Source: Parvularcula maris (GTDB lineage Bacteria; Pseudomonadota; Alphaproteobacteria; Caulobacterales; Parvularculaceae). Taken from it: 64,000 nucleotides of DNA. Shown here one piece after another: positions 53,723 to 61,943 of this stretch (positions are counted from its first letter, which is position 1; the number at the start of each line of letters is the position of its first letter). The translations under genes and the position numbers were made by a program. Below the pieces are notes generated by a model. That model had not been told where the DNA came from, made no database searches, and saw only the letters and a program-made list of their open reading frames with translations. The DNA lies in NCBI RefSeq assembly GCF_024505085.1, contig NZ_JANIBC010000007.1, positions 48,246-112,245 of the forward strand, read 5' to 3'.

Positions 53723-55159
53723 CTATTTGATCGCCTGGTAGCGCTCCAGCGCTTCCTTCCGGCGCTGCGAGTGATCGACGATCGGCTTGGGATAGGTCTC
53801 GCCCAGGGTCACGTCCGCCTTCTTCAAGACGTCCTTCGGCGCGTCCCACGGCGCGTGGATATGCTTGGTTGGCATGTCCTTCAGCTCCGGCACCCAGCGG
53901 CGGACATAGTCGCCGTCGGGGTCGAACTTCTCCCCCTGGCTCACGGGATTGAAGACCCGAAAGAAGGGAGAGGCGTCCGCGCCGCAGCCCGCCACCCACT
54001 GCCATCCGGCGGTGTTGGAGGCGGGGTCGGCGCAGACCAAGGTGTCCCAGAACCACTTCATGCCGCGCTCCCAGTCGATGAGGAGGTCCTTGACCAGGAA
54101 GCTGCCGGTGATCATCCGTACACGGTTGTGCATGTGCCCTTCGTGCCAGAGCTGGCGCATCCCGGCATCGACGATGGGGTAGCCCGTCCGCCCCTTGGTC
54201 CAGGCCTCGAAGGCCTCGTCGTCCTTGTCCCAGTCGAACTCCTTGAACTTTCCCATCAGGGGCTCGTCCAGCATCCTGGGGAAATGGTAGAGGAGGCTGT
54301 AGCTGAAGTCCCGCCAAGCCAGTTCGGAGAGGTAGGACTGTCCGTGGGCCTCCGGTATCTCGCCGTCCTCGATCTTCTCCTGCATCTCGCGGTAGAGCGT
54401 GATCGGGGACGCCTCACCGAAGTGAAGGTGGGGCGCCATCTTGGAGGTGTCGTCGAGGTCGGGGCGGTTTCGGTGCTCGTCGTACTTCTCCGAGCCTTCG
54501 GACTTCAGCCAGTCGAGCCAACGCTTGCGCGCACCTCGCTCGCCGGGGGTCCAGACCTCTTCGAAACCCTCCGCCCAGTTGGGCTCGGTGGGCAGGAGGT
54601 CCCAGTCTTCAAGGTCGTCCGATGACGGAAGGCTGCCCGGTGTGTCGAGCTTCTGCACCTTGGGCAGCGGATCGCGGATGTCCCTCTGCTGCACCTGTTT
54701 CCAGTAGGGGGTGTAGACCTTGTAGGGATCACCGCTCTTGGTGCTGATCTCCCAGGGCTCGTTCAGCAGGCGCCCGTTGAAGCTCTCAACCTCGTAGTCC
54801 TCCGACAGCGCCTCCTTGATCGCCTTGTCCTGCTCCACCTGCCAGGGCATGTAGCGGCGGTTCCAATACACTGCCCCTGCGCTGAGCTTTTCGGCGACAT
54901 CGGCAACCTGCTCTTCGGCATCGCCCCGGCGCAGGATGAGGGCGCCGCCGAACTTCTCCACGTCTTTCTGCAAGGCTTCGAGGGAGCGGTGTAGCCACCA
55001 GCGCTGCGCCCCGCCAAGTTTCCACTCGCCCGCAGTTTCATCGTCTAGCACGTAGAGAAGGGCAGTGGGCGCCCCGCGGTCGGCGGCGGCGCGCAGGGCG
55101 GGGTTGTCATCGAAACGCAGATCTTCGCGGAGCCATACGAGGCTGGGCTTGTCGCTCAT
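53723..55159 (-). CDS. phrB: deoxyribodipyrimidine photolyase
   Basis: 478-aa blue-light DNA repair enzyme. FAD-binding signatures RDFSYSLLYHFPRM, YPIVDAGMRQLWHEGHMHNRVRM (in two runs) and WQWVAGCGADASPFFRVFNP are complete, and the N-terminal antenna domain begins SLVWLREDLRFDDNPAL. It is most like the class I CPD or cryptochrome-photolyase group. ATG 55159; ATG 55168 is also possible. It suggests exposure to light. Confidence 0.93.
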   Translation of the reverse strand: MSDKPSLVWLREDLRFDDNPALRAAADRGAPTALLYVLDDETAGEWKLGGAQRWWLHRSLEALQKDVEKFGGALILRRGDAEEQVADVAEKLSAGAVYWNRRYMPWQVEQDKAIKEALSEDYEVESFNGRLLNEPWEISTKSGDPYKVYTPYWKQVQQRDIRDPLPKVQKLDTPGSLPSSDDLEDWDLLPTEPNWAEGFEEVWTPGERGARKRWLDWLKSEGSEKYDEHRNRPDLDDTSKMAPHLHFGEASPITLYREMQEKIEDGEIPEAHGQSYLSELAWRDFSYSLLYHFPRMLDEPLMGKFKEFDWDKDDEAFEAWTKGRTGYPIVDAGMRQLWHEGHMHNRVRMITGSFLVKDLLIDWERGMKWFWDTLVCADPASNTAGWQWVAGCGADASPFFRVFNPVSQGEKFDPDGDYVRRWVPELKDMPTKHIHAPWDAPKDVLKKADVTLGETYPKPIVDHSQRRKEALERYQAIK

Positions 55160-55203
55160 AGCATCCATGTAGAGCGGCCGCGGGCGCCGTCCGCAACCGC
55201 GCA

Positions 55204-55226
55204 CAAAAAACGCGGCCGAAGCCGCG
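55204..55226 (-). terminator. Rho-independent terminator of the VPLPA-CTERM gene
   Basis: Stem CGCGGC/GCCGCG with a CGAA-type loop, followed on the minus strand by six T. It lies about 30 bases after the stop of the 55255 gene. The opposite strand has only TTT, so it acts mainly on the minus strand. Confidence 0.85.
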
Positions 55227-55254
55227 TTTCTCGTTTGGGCTGTAGAAGCCTAGC

Positions 55255-56115
55255 TTACTTGGCTGTGCGCTGGCGACGGCGGAAGGCCGTCAGACCACCT
55301 AGACCAGCCAGGAACAGCGGCAGGGCCGCGGGGACCGGAACCGTGTTCTCGATGTTGGAGCCGGTGTTGAAGTTCAGGCCAGCGAGAGCGAAGTCGCCCG
55401 TGCCGTCATCGTCGCCCGAACCCGAGGTGAAGATGATCTTCGTCACATCACCGAGGGCCGCCAGAAGCTCGGGACCCTGGGCGAAACCGGAGCCGGTGCC
55501 TTTGGCCATCAGCGCGAACACTTCGTCGCTGAGCGTACCGGTGGAGGTTTCGAAGGTCACCACAGCGCTCTCGGCGCGATCTGCAGCCTTGGCGCTGTCG
55601 ACATCGCCGAAGCCGACGTTGAAGAAGAGGTCGAGGAAGAAGGTCTCGGTGACGTTCACGGCGATGGCTGCGCCCTGACCGGCGGTGGTGCCGTCGTGGA
55701 AGGTGATCTCCACACGCTCGGAACGCTGAACGTCGATCTCGTCGTCGCCGATGCCGATGCCGTCGATGGCGGTATTGCTGCCCGTGCCGCAGGTCAGGCC
55801 AGTGTCGAGCGCGCCGTCGCAGTCGCCCTTGAAGCCCTCATTGCCGTTGACGGGATCGTTGAAGCCCTCGATCCGGATCAGCACTTGGCCGACCTGAAGG
55901 ATGAGCGGGTTGTCGCCTTGCGGGTTCGGAACACCGTTATAGACGTCGACTTCGTCGACCATGGTGGTGTCGAAACCGAGATTGCTGAGGACAGTATCGT
56001 TGGTGAGGGTCTTCACCACGTCGTTGTCACGTTTGGTCAGGTCGAGGAGTGCAGCTTCGGCACCCACGCCTGCGAGAACTGCCACGGAGGCAGCGGCGGC
56101 AAGAATCTTTCTCAT
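55255..56115 (-). CDS. VPLPA-CTERM sorting-domain protein
   Basis: 286-aa secreted protein. An N-terminal signal (MRKILAAAASVAVLAGVGAEA) is followed by a beta-rich acidic region with two Cys (GDCDGALDTGLTCG) and a C-terminal VPVPAALPLFLAGLGGL helix with the basic tail RRRQRTAK, which is the VPLPA-CTERM form of exosortase signals. It would be anchored or released at the surface by an exosortase, which is not in the window. The mature function is unknown. A strong terminator follows; an AT-rich region with direct repeats lies upstream. Confidence 0.88.
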   Translation of the reverse strand: MRKILAAAASVAVLAGVGAEAALLDLTKRDNDVVKTLTNDTVLSNLGFDTTMVDEVDVYNGVPNPQGDNPLILQVGQVLIRIEGFNDPVNGNEGFKGDCDGALDTGLTCGTGSNTAIDGIGIGDDEIDVQRSERVEITFHDGTTAGQGAAIAVNVTETFFLDLFFNVGFGDVDSAKAADRAESAVVTFETSTGTLSDEVFALMAKGTGSGFAQGPELLAALGDVTKIIFTSGSGDDDGTGDFALAGLNFNTGSNIENTVPVPAALPLFLAGLGGLTAFRRRQRTAK

Positions 56116-56437
56116 GTCTTGTACCTAAGGCTTGTGCGAACAAGCGGATCTGGACCCCCCAAATCCATCTTAAGAAGGTCGCTAACATTTTCGTGATCGT
56201 TGGGAAAGCCCTAATGATCGTTAACCCTATAAGTTTTTGCAGCACATCCTGAGGTTGAGTCGCAAGTCTTTAGAGGGTTGTCGAAGAGAAGGAACCCGCC
56301 TTTCCGAACTTCGCAAATGATAAGGCGGGCGTGCGAGTCGAGGGCATCCTCGTTCCGGCCTCCTGGCGAAGTTCGGCCTTTATTCGCCGGGCGCGCTCCG
56401 TTAACCCCGCTGGCCAAGCACGATTCCGAGGAGCCCT
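56116..56437. other. AT-richer promoter region between the VPLPA-CTERM gene and parC
   Basis: 322 bp between divergent genes, with visibly lower GC around 56150-56260. It contains direct repeats (56194-56222), TTAAGAAGGTCGCTAAC near 56170 (a poor CtrA-like match), and TTAACC at 56221 and 56401. No gene is apparent. Promoters of both neighbours presumably lie here. Confidence 0.6.
56194..56222. promoter_or_regulatory. two 8-bp direct repeats, 21 bp apart, upstream of the VPLPA-CTERM gene
   Basis: TGATCGTT occurs at 56194-56201 and 56215-56222, phased by two helical turns. It lies about 80-105 bp upstream of the VPLPA-CTERM start, as expected for an activator or repressor site. Confidence 0.4.
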
Positions 56438-58705
56438 ATGGCCCGCCGCCCGTCCAAACCCAAAACCGCGCCCCCTCCGCCGCCCGAGAACATCTTCGAC
56501 GAGCCGATCACCGAGGCACTGTCCCAGCGCTACCTCGCCTACGCGCTCTCGACCATTACGGCGCGGGCGCTGCCCGATGTGCGCGACGGGCTGAAGCCGG
56601 TTCACCGCCGCATCCTCTATGCGATGAGGGGCATGCGTCTCGCGCCGACTGGCTCCTACAAGAAGTCCGCCAAGATCGTCGGCGAGGTAATGGGCAACTT
56701 CCACCCCCATGGCGACCAGGCGATCTACGACGCGCTGGTGCGGATGGTGCAGGACTTCTCCGTCCGTGTGCCGCTCGTCGATGGCCAAGGCAATTTCGGC
56801 AATGTGGACGGCGACAACGCCGCCGCCATGCGGTACACGGAAAGCCGACTTACGCCCGCTGCCGAGCTTCTCCTCGAAGGCATCGACGAGGACGCGGTGG
56901 ACTTCCGCGATACCTATGACGGCGAGGGCAAAGAGCCGGTCGTTCTGCCTGCGGCCTTTCCGCATCTTCTGGCCAACGGTGCGGCAGGGATCGCGGTGGG
57001 CATGGCGACCTCTATTCCTCCGCATAACCCATCAGAGCTGATCGACGCGGCCATCCACCTTATTAAATCGCCGAACGCCCGGACGGAGACACTCCTAGGC
57101 CATGTGAAGGGGCCTGACTTTCCCACCGGCGGTGTCTTGGTCGAGCCCTATGAGAGCCTGGTCCAGTCCTATGAAACAGGCCGCGGCGGCTTCCGCCTCA
57201 GGGCACGCTGGGAGACAGAGGATCTAGGCCGAGGCCGCTACCAGATCGTCGTCACCGAGGTGCCCTATCAGGTCCAGAAAGCCCGCCTGATCGAGCGCAT
57301 CGCCGAGCTCATCAACACGAAAAAGCTCCCCATCATCACCGATGTCCGCGACGAGAGCGCCGAGGATGTGCGCCTTGTGCTGGAGCCGCGCGCTGGCACC
57401 CTCGACCCCAACGCCGTGATGGCGGCGGTCTTCAGGGCGACCGATCTCGAGACCCGCTTCCCCCTCAATATGAACGTTCTGGGTGCTGACGGGGCGCCCC
57501 GTGTCATGGGGCTCAAGGAGGTCCTGACCGCCTTCAATGACCACCGGCGCGAGGTCTTGCAGCGGCGCACCAGGCACCGCCTGGACAAGATCGCCCAGCG
57601 GCTGGAGATCCTTGCGGGCTACCTGATCGCCTATCTCAACCTCGACGAGGTGATCCGCATTATCCGCTACGAGGACAAGCCGAAGGAGGAGCTGATCGCC
57701 GCCTTCGAGCTGACGGAGGTGCAGGCCGAAGCCATCCTCGATATGCGCCTGCGCCGCCTGCGCAAGCTCGAAGAGATGGAGATCAAGCGCGAGAACCGCG
57801 AGCTGAAGGCCGAGCAGAAGGAGCTGCGCGCGCTTCTCAAATCCGACGAGAAGCAGTCCGCCGCCATCATCGCCCAGCTCCGCGAGACCAAGAAGGCGTT
57901 CAGCGGCAAGGACGGGCTCGGTGCACGCCGTACGCTGATCGACGAAGCCCCCGAGGACGACGAGGTGAACCTCGACGACCTCGTGGAGAAGGAGCCGGTT
58001 ACCGTGGTCATCTCCCAGAAAGGCTGGGTGCGGACCCTCAAGGGCCACACCGAGGACCCCTTGGTCATCAAGTACAAGGAGGGCGATAAGGAGCGCTTCG
58101 TCCTGAACGCCATGAGCCATGAGAAGCTCACGGTCTTCTCCACCGCCGGCAAGGCCTACACGCTGGCCATCCAGGATCTGCCGGGAGGCCGTGGGCAGGG
58201 CGAGCCCATCCGCCTGATCCTCAGCCTCCAGCCCGGCGAAGACGCGCTCTCGGTCATCACCCAAGGGGAGGGGCGGACCTTCCTTCTGGCCTCCTCCGCA
58301 GGCCACGGCCTCTTCGTGGAGGAGAAGGATACCGTCGCCACGACGCGCAAGGGCAAGCAGCTCCTGAACCTCTCGGGTGAGGCCGAGATGGTGGTGGCGC
58401 GCCCCAGCGAAGAGGGGCCGGGCGACAAGAGCTACATCGCCGCCGTCTCCTCGGCAAGGAAGCTCCTCGTCTTCCCCGCAGCCGGCGTGCCGGTGATGAC
58501 CCGCGGCAAGGGCGTGGTGCTGCAGCGCTCGACCAAGGGTCAGCTCACCGATGCCAAGCTCTTCACCGCCAAGGAGGGCTTCACCTGGCTCGACCGGGCA
58601 GGTCGTGAGCAGTCCGAGCCCAAGTGGAAGGAATGGCTCGGAAAGCGCTCCGGGGCCGGTTCTCCGGTGCCCCGAGGCTTCCCGCGGAACTTAAAGCTGA
58701 GCTGA
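56438..58705 (+). CDS. parC: DNA topoisomerase IV subunit A
   Basis: 755-aa type IIA topoisomerase breakage subunit that unlinks daughter chromosomes. The N-terminal ALSQRYLAYALSTITARALPD and DGLKPVHRRILYAM are typical. The catalytic Tyr is in AAMRYTESRL, near residue 131. The C-terminal beta-pinwheel is shorter and lacks a QRRGGKG GyrA box, so I call ParC rather than GyrA. ParE is not in the window. Confidence 0.94.
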   Translation: MARRPSKPKTAPPPPPENIFDEPITEALSQRYLAYALSTITARALPDVRDGLKPVHRRILYAMRGMRLAPTGSYKKSAKIVGEVMGNFHPHGDQAIYDALVRMVQDFSVRVPLVDGQGNFGNVDGDNAAAMRYTESRLTPAAELLLEGIDEDAVDFRDTYDGEGKEPVVLPAAFPHLLANGAAGIAVGMATSIPPHNPSELIDAAIHLIKSPNARTETLLGHVKGPDFPTGGVLVEPYESLVQSYETGRGGFRLRARWETEDLGRGRYQIVVTEVPYQVQKARLIERIAELINTKKLPIITDVRDESAEDVRLVLEPRAGTLDPNAVMAAVFRATDLETRFPLNMNVLGADGAPRVMGLKEVLTAFNDHRREVLQRRTRHRLDKIAQRLEILAGYLIAYLNLDEVIRIIRYEDKPKEELIAAFELTEVQAEAILDMRLRRLRKLEEMEIKRENRELKAEQKELRALLKSDEKQSAAIIAQLRETKKAFSGKDGLGARRTLIDEAPEDDEVNLDDLVEKEPVTVVISQKGWVRTLKGHTEDPLVIKYKEGDKERFVLNAMSHEKLTVFSTAGKAYTLAIQDLPGGRGQGEPIRLILSLQPGEDALSVITQGEGRTFLLASSAGHGLFVEEKDTVATTRKGKQLLNLSGEAEMVVARPSEEGPGDKSYIAAVSSARKLLVFPAAGVPVMTRGKGVVLQRSTKGQLTDAKLFTAKEGFTWLDRAGREQSEPKWKEWLGKRSGAGSPVPRGFPRNLKLS

Positions 58706-58766
58706 GGCGTTTAACCTGCTGGTCGGGCTGTGCCAGTATCAGGGACTTAGGGGAGGCGAATCACGC

Positions 58767-59606
58767 ATGCGTTGTTGGATCGGTATAGGAGCGGCCTTGG
58801 CTGCGAGCAGTTTCGCACTGGCTTCGGCGCAGACGCCTGAGGAGATCGAGCAGTACAAGAAGATGACGATCTTCCAGGTGGGGCTCGCCACGGCGATCAA
58901 CAACGAGCCCTATCGCGGCCTCGATGACAGCCCCACCATCCTGCCCGTGCCGTTCTACGTCTACAACAAGAACAACCTGACCCTGGCCGGACCCAACGTC
59001 TCCTACCGTTTCTGGCGTCCCCTGGACGTGCAGCTCTCCGCGGAGGGCCGCTACCGCTTCCAGAACTACGATGAGGACGACAGCCCGTTCCTCGAAGGCC
59101 TTGGCAACCGCAACGGTACGTTCGAGGTGGGCATCAAGGGTCAGAAGCGCATCAACCGCCTGAGGCTTCAGGCCCAAGCCATGACCGATGTCGCAGGGCA
59201 GCATGACGGCCACGAGCTTCAGGCCCAGGCCACCTTCGAGGTCGGCAACGGCCGCATGATCTCCTTCAGGCCGACCGGCGGGGTGAACTACCTCTCGCAG
59301 AACGTGGTGCACTACTATTACGGCGTGAACCCAGGAGAGGCCCGGCTGAACCTGCCCACCGGCGAGGGCGATTTCATGGACCGCACCGCCTTTCGCGGCG
59401 AGAGCGCCTTCGTGCCCTTCACTGGCGCCGAGGTCCGCATCCGCCTCTCCCGCCGCTTTGCCCTAAGCGGTCAGGTCAAAGCCAGCTTCCTGCCTGAAGA
59501 GATCACCGACAGCCCGATCGTCGGCAGCAGCACCAGAACCAGCGCCTTCATCGGCCTCAGCTACGGACTGTCAGGTCCGGGCATCAAGAAAGGCCAGTGG
59601 TGGTAG
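58767..59606 (+). CDS. MipA/OmpV-like outer membrane protein
   Basis: 279 aa with a signal peptide (MRCWIGIGAALAASSFALASAQ) and a beta-barrel pattern. The opening NEPYRGLDDSPTILPVPFYVY resembles the MipA/OmpV family (which may help scaffold wall enzymes in E. coli, or act as a porin). The C-terminus ends in aromatic residues (QWW), fitting outer-membrane insertion. Function unknown. Confidence 0.8.
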   Translation: MRCWIGIGAALAASSFALASAQTPEEIEQYKKMTIFQVGLATAINNEPYRGLDDSPTILPVPFYVYNKNNLTLAGPNVSYRFWRPLDVQLSAEGRYRFQNYDEDDSPFLEGLGNRNGTFEVGIKGQKRINRLRLQAQAMTDVAGQHDGHELQAQATFEVGNGRMISFRPTGGVNYLSQNVVHYYYGVNPGEARLNLPTGEGDFMDRTAFRGESAFVPFTGAEVRIRLSRRFALSGQVKASFLPEEITDSPIVGSSTRTSAFIGLSYGLSGPGIKKGQWW

Positions 59607-59613
59607 CCGGGCA

Positions 59614-59638
59614 GGGGGCGCACATACTCGCCGCCCCC
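59614..59638. terminator. GC-rich hairpin between convergent genes
   Basis: GGGGGCG and CGCCCCC separated by a short loop, in the 54-bp gap between two convergent barrel genes. No T-tract, so a Rho-independent role is uncertain. Confidence 0.4.
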
Positions 59639-59660
59639 GTGCCTGAGGCTCGTGCGTCCG

Positions 59661-60311
59661 TCAGGAACCGAAGCGGAGCTTGTAGGTCGCCATCACGCTG
59701 ATGCCCCGGTAGTCGTACTCGGCCTCCGCGCCGGACCCCGAGGCCTCGAACCCCGTCGTGCCGAAATAGCTGATCTCGCCGCCCAGGGCGCCCGCGCCTA
59801 GGGGGAAGTCCGCACCGGCCTTGAGTTGATAGGCGAAGGCCCCGTCGAGTTCGATGCCGTCCTCATCGTCCCTGTCGATCGTGGCGTAGCCGATGCCGCC
59901 CCCGACATAAGGCGTGAACGCCGCCTCGCTCTGCAGACGATAGACCCCGTTGGCCATGAAGGCGACCGTATCGACCGAGCCGCCGCCTGTCTCGACCACG
60001 GCGTCCCCGCCGACCACGAAGCGGAAGCTGTCCACATCGCTCGAACGGTAGGTGATCTCTCCCTCCAGGGCGAAGGCCGGAGTGACATGGAAGCCCACCA
60101 GGCCACCGAACGCAAAGCCGCCGCCATAGTCGAACTCGCTGGTGGTCTCGATCGGCCCAAGGGCACCGGGAACCGTCACGTCGATCTCGTCGGCGAGGTT
60201 GGCAAAGTAGCCGCCGTGTAGCTGAACGTAAGGACCGGAGCCTGACTGTGCATGAGCGGCACTGGTCAGGAAAACGGCACTGCATAGCGAGATGAGAACG
60301 GGTTTCTTCAC
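59661..60311 (-). CDS. outer membrane beta-barrel protein
   Basis: 216 aa with signal peptide (VKKPVLISLCSAVFLTSAAHAQ) and the alternating pattern of an OmpA-like or OmpW-like eight-strand barrel (GPYVQLHGGYFANL, AFTPYVGGGIGYATI, GISVMATYKLRFGS). It starts with GTG 60311, preceded by AGGAGAGG. The longer frame to 60428 is unsupported. Role unknown. Confidence 0.82.
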   Translation of the reverse strand: MKKPVLISLCSAVFLTSAAHAQSGSGPYVQLHGGYFANLADEIDVTVPGALGPIETTSEFDYGGGFAFGGLVGFHVTPAFALEGEITYRSSDVDSFRFVVGGDAVVETGGGSVDTVAFMANGVYRLQSEAAFTPYVGGGIGYATIDRDDEDGIELDGAFAYQLKAGADFPLGAGALGGEISYFGTTGFEASGSGAEAEYDYRGISVMATYKLRFGS

Positions 60312-60502
60312 GGGTCGATCCTCTCCTGAATTGTTAGACAGCCTGGAAAGGTGACAATGGCGAGTGAGCCTCTGCAAGTGATGTTCGTCGCAAAAAGGCA
60401 GTTCTTCGGCGCGAACCGAGTTGATCACGCGCCAGCCGTAGGTCCCGCCCCACGCCTCGCCCGCATATTGCGCCGCACCCCGCCTTGGGGCACACGGCGC
60501 GG

Positions 60503-61942
60503 ATGGCCAAGAAGAACAAAGTGCAGCGTCCCAAGGCTCGCAAGCCTCGGGGCTTTCCCGACCGCTCCGGTGCGGAGCTCGTTACCGAGCGGCTGATGCT
60601 GGAGCGGATCGCCGGCGTCTACCGGAGCTACGGTTTCGCCGAGCTGCAGACCCCCGCCTTCGAGTACACCGACGCTCTGGGCAAGTTTCTGCCGGATGTG
60701 GATCGTCCCAACGCTGGCGTCTTCTCGCTCCAGGACGATGACGAGCAGTGGCTTTCGCTTCGCTACGATCTGACGGCGCCCCTGGCCCGCTACGTGGCGG
60801 AGAACATGGACGCACTGCCTAGGCCCTACCGGCGCTACGCGGTGGGGACGGTCTGGCGCAACGAGAAGCCGGGGCCTGGCCGCTTCCGCGAGTTTACCCA
60901 GATCGATGCCGATGCCTGCTTCGCGCCTGCGCCCCACGCCGATGCCGAGATCATCATGATGTTCATCGACGCGCTCAAGGCCGCAGGCGTCGAGGATAGC
61001 GATGTCGAGATCAGGCTCTCCTCGCGGAGGGTGATGACGGGGCTTCTCGATGTCATCGGCGTGGACCCGGAGGATCAGGCGACCGCGGGCACCGTCCTTC
61101 GCGCCATGGACAAGTACGACCGTCTGGGGGCGGACGGTGTGGCGCTCCTCCTCGGCGAGGGCCGCAAGGACGATAGCGGCGACTATACGGAGGGCGCGAA
61201 GCTCGAGGCCAGGCAGATCGACCAGGTCCTGCGCTTCATGGAGGGCTCCGACATGGCGGACGCCTTCGCGGGCAATCAGGCAGGAACCGAGGGCGCCGAA
61301 GAGCTGCAAAAGATCGTCTCGACGCTGACCGAGCTCGGTTACGGCAACCGGGTGAAGCTCGACCCCTCGGTCATCCGCGGCCTCGACTACTACACCGGCC
61401 CCGTCTTCGAGGCGGCGCTGACCTTTGATGTGGAGAACGAGAAGGGCCAGGTGGTGCAGTTCGGCTCGGTGGGCTCGGGCGGGCGCTATGACGGCCTGAT
61501 CGCGCGCTTCAAGGGCCAGGACGTGCCCTCGGTCGGGTGCTCCGTGGGCGTCAGCCGCCTTTTGACGGCGCTCGCGTCCAAGGCCGCCTTCGAGGAGGCG
61601 GACGGCCCGGTCGTGATCCTCGCCCTCGAAGAGGCCGAGATGCCCCGCTACCACCGCATGGCCCAGGCCCTGCGGGGGGAAGGCGTGGCGGCGGAAGTCT
61701 ATTTGGGCGGCGCGGGCATGAAGGCGCAGATGCGCTACGCGGACAAGCGCGGCGCCTCGCTGGTGGTCATCGTGGGTGAGGACGAGCGCAAGGCCGGTCA
61801 GGTGACCATCAAGGACCTGCGCGCGGGTAAGGAAGCCTCCCAGAACATCGACAGCCGTGAGCAGTGGACCGAGGAGCGGCCCGGCCAGGAGACCGTGGGC
61901 GAGGGGAACTTCGTGGAAGCGGTCACCACGCGACTCGCCTAG
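60503..61942 (+). CDS. hisS: histidyl-tRNA synthetase
   Basis: 479-aa class II synthetase. Motif 2 (RYAVGTVWRNEKPGPGRFRE) and motif 3 (GCSVGVSRLL) are present, as are the histidine signatures GLDYYTGPVFE and GGRYDGLI, and an anticodon-binding C-terminus. ATG 60503 is preferred over TTG 60485. mutL starts two bases later. Confidence 0.95.
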   Translation: MAKKNKVQRPKARKPRGFPDRSGAELVTERLMLERIAGVYRSYGFAELQTPAFEYTDALGKFLPDVDRPNAGVFSLQDDDEQWLSLRYDLTAPLARYVAENMDALPRPYRRYAVGTVWRNEKPGPGRFREFTQIDADACFAPAPHADAEIIMMFIDALKAAGVEDSDVEIRLSSRRVMTGLLDVIGVDPEDQATAGTVLRAMDKYDRLGADGVALLLGEGRKDDSGDYTEGAKLEARQIDQVLRFMEGSDMADAFAGNQAGTEGAEELQKIVSTLTELGYGNRVKLDPSVIRGLDYYTGPVFEAALTFDVENEKGQVVQFGSVGSGGRYDGLIARFKGQDVPSVGCSVGVSRLLTALASKAAFEEADGPVVILALEEAEMPRYHRMAQALRGEGVAAEVYLGGAGMKAQMRYADKRGASLVVIVGEDERKAGQVTIKDLRAGKEASQNIDSREQWTEERPGQETVGEGNFVEAVTTRLA

Positions 61943-61943
61943 A

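Noticed and set aside
56221..56406. TTAACC words in the parC upstream region as CtrA sites
   Set aside because: Isolated half-sites, and the fuller match near 56170 deviates in spacing or sequence; too weak to call.
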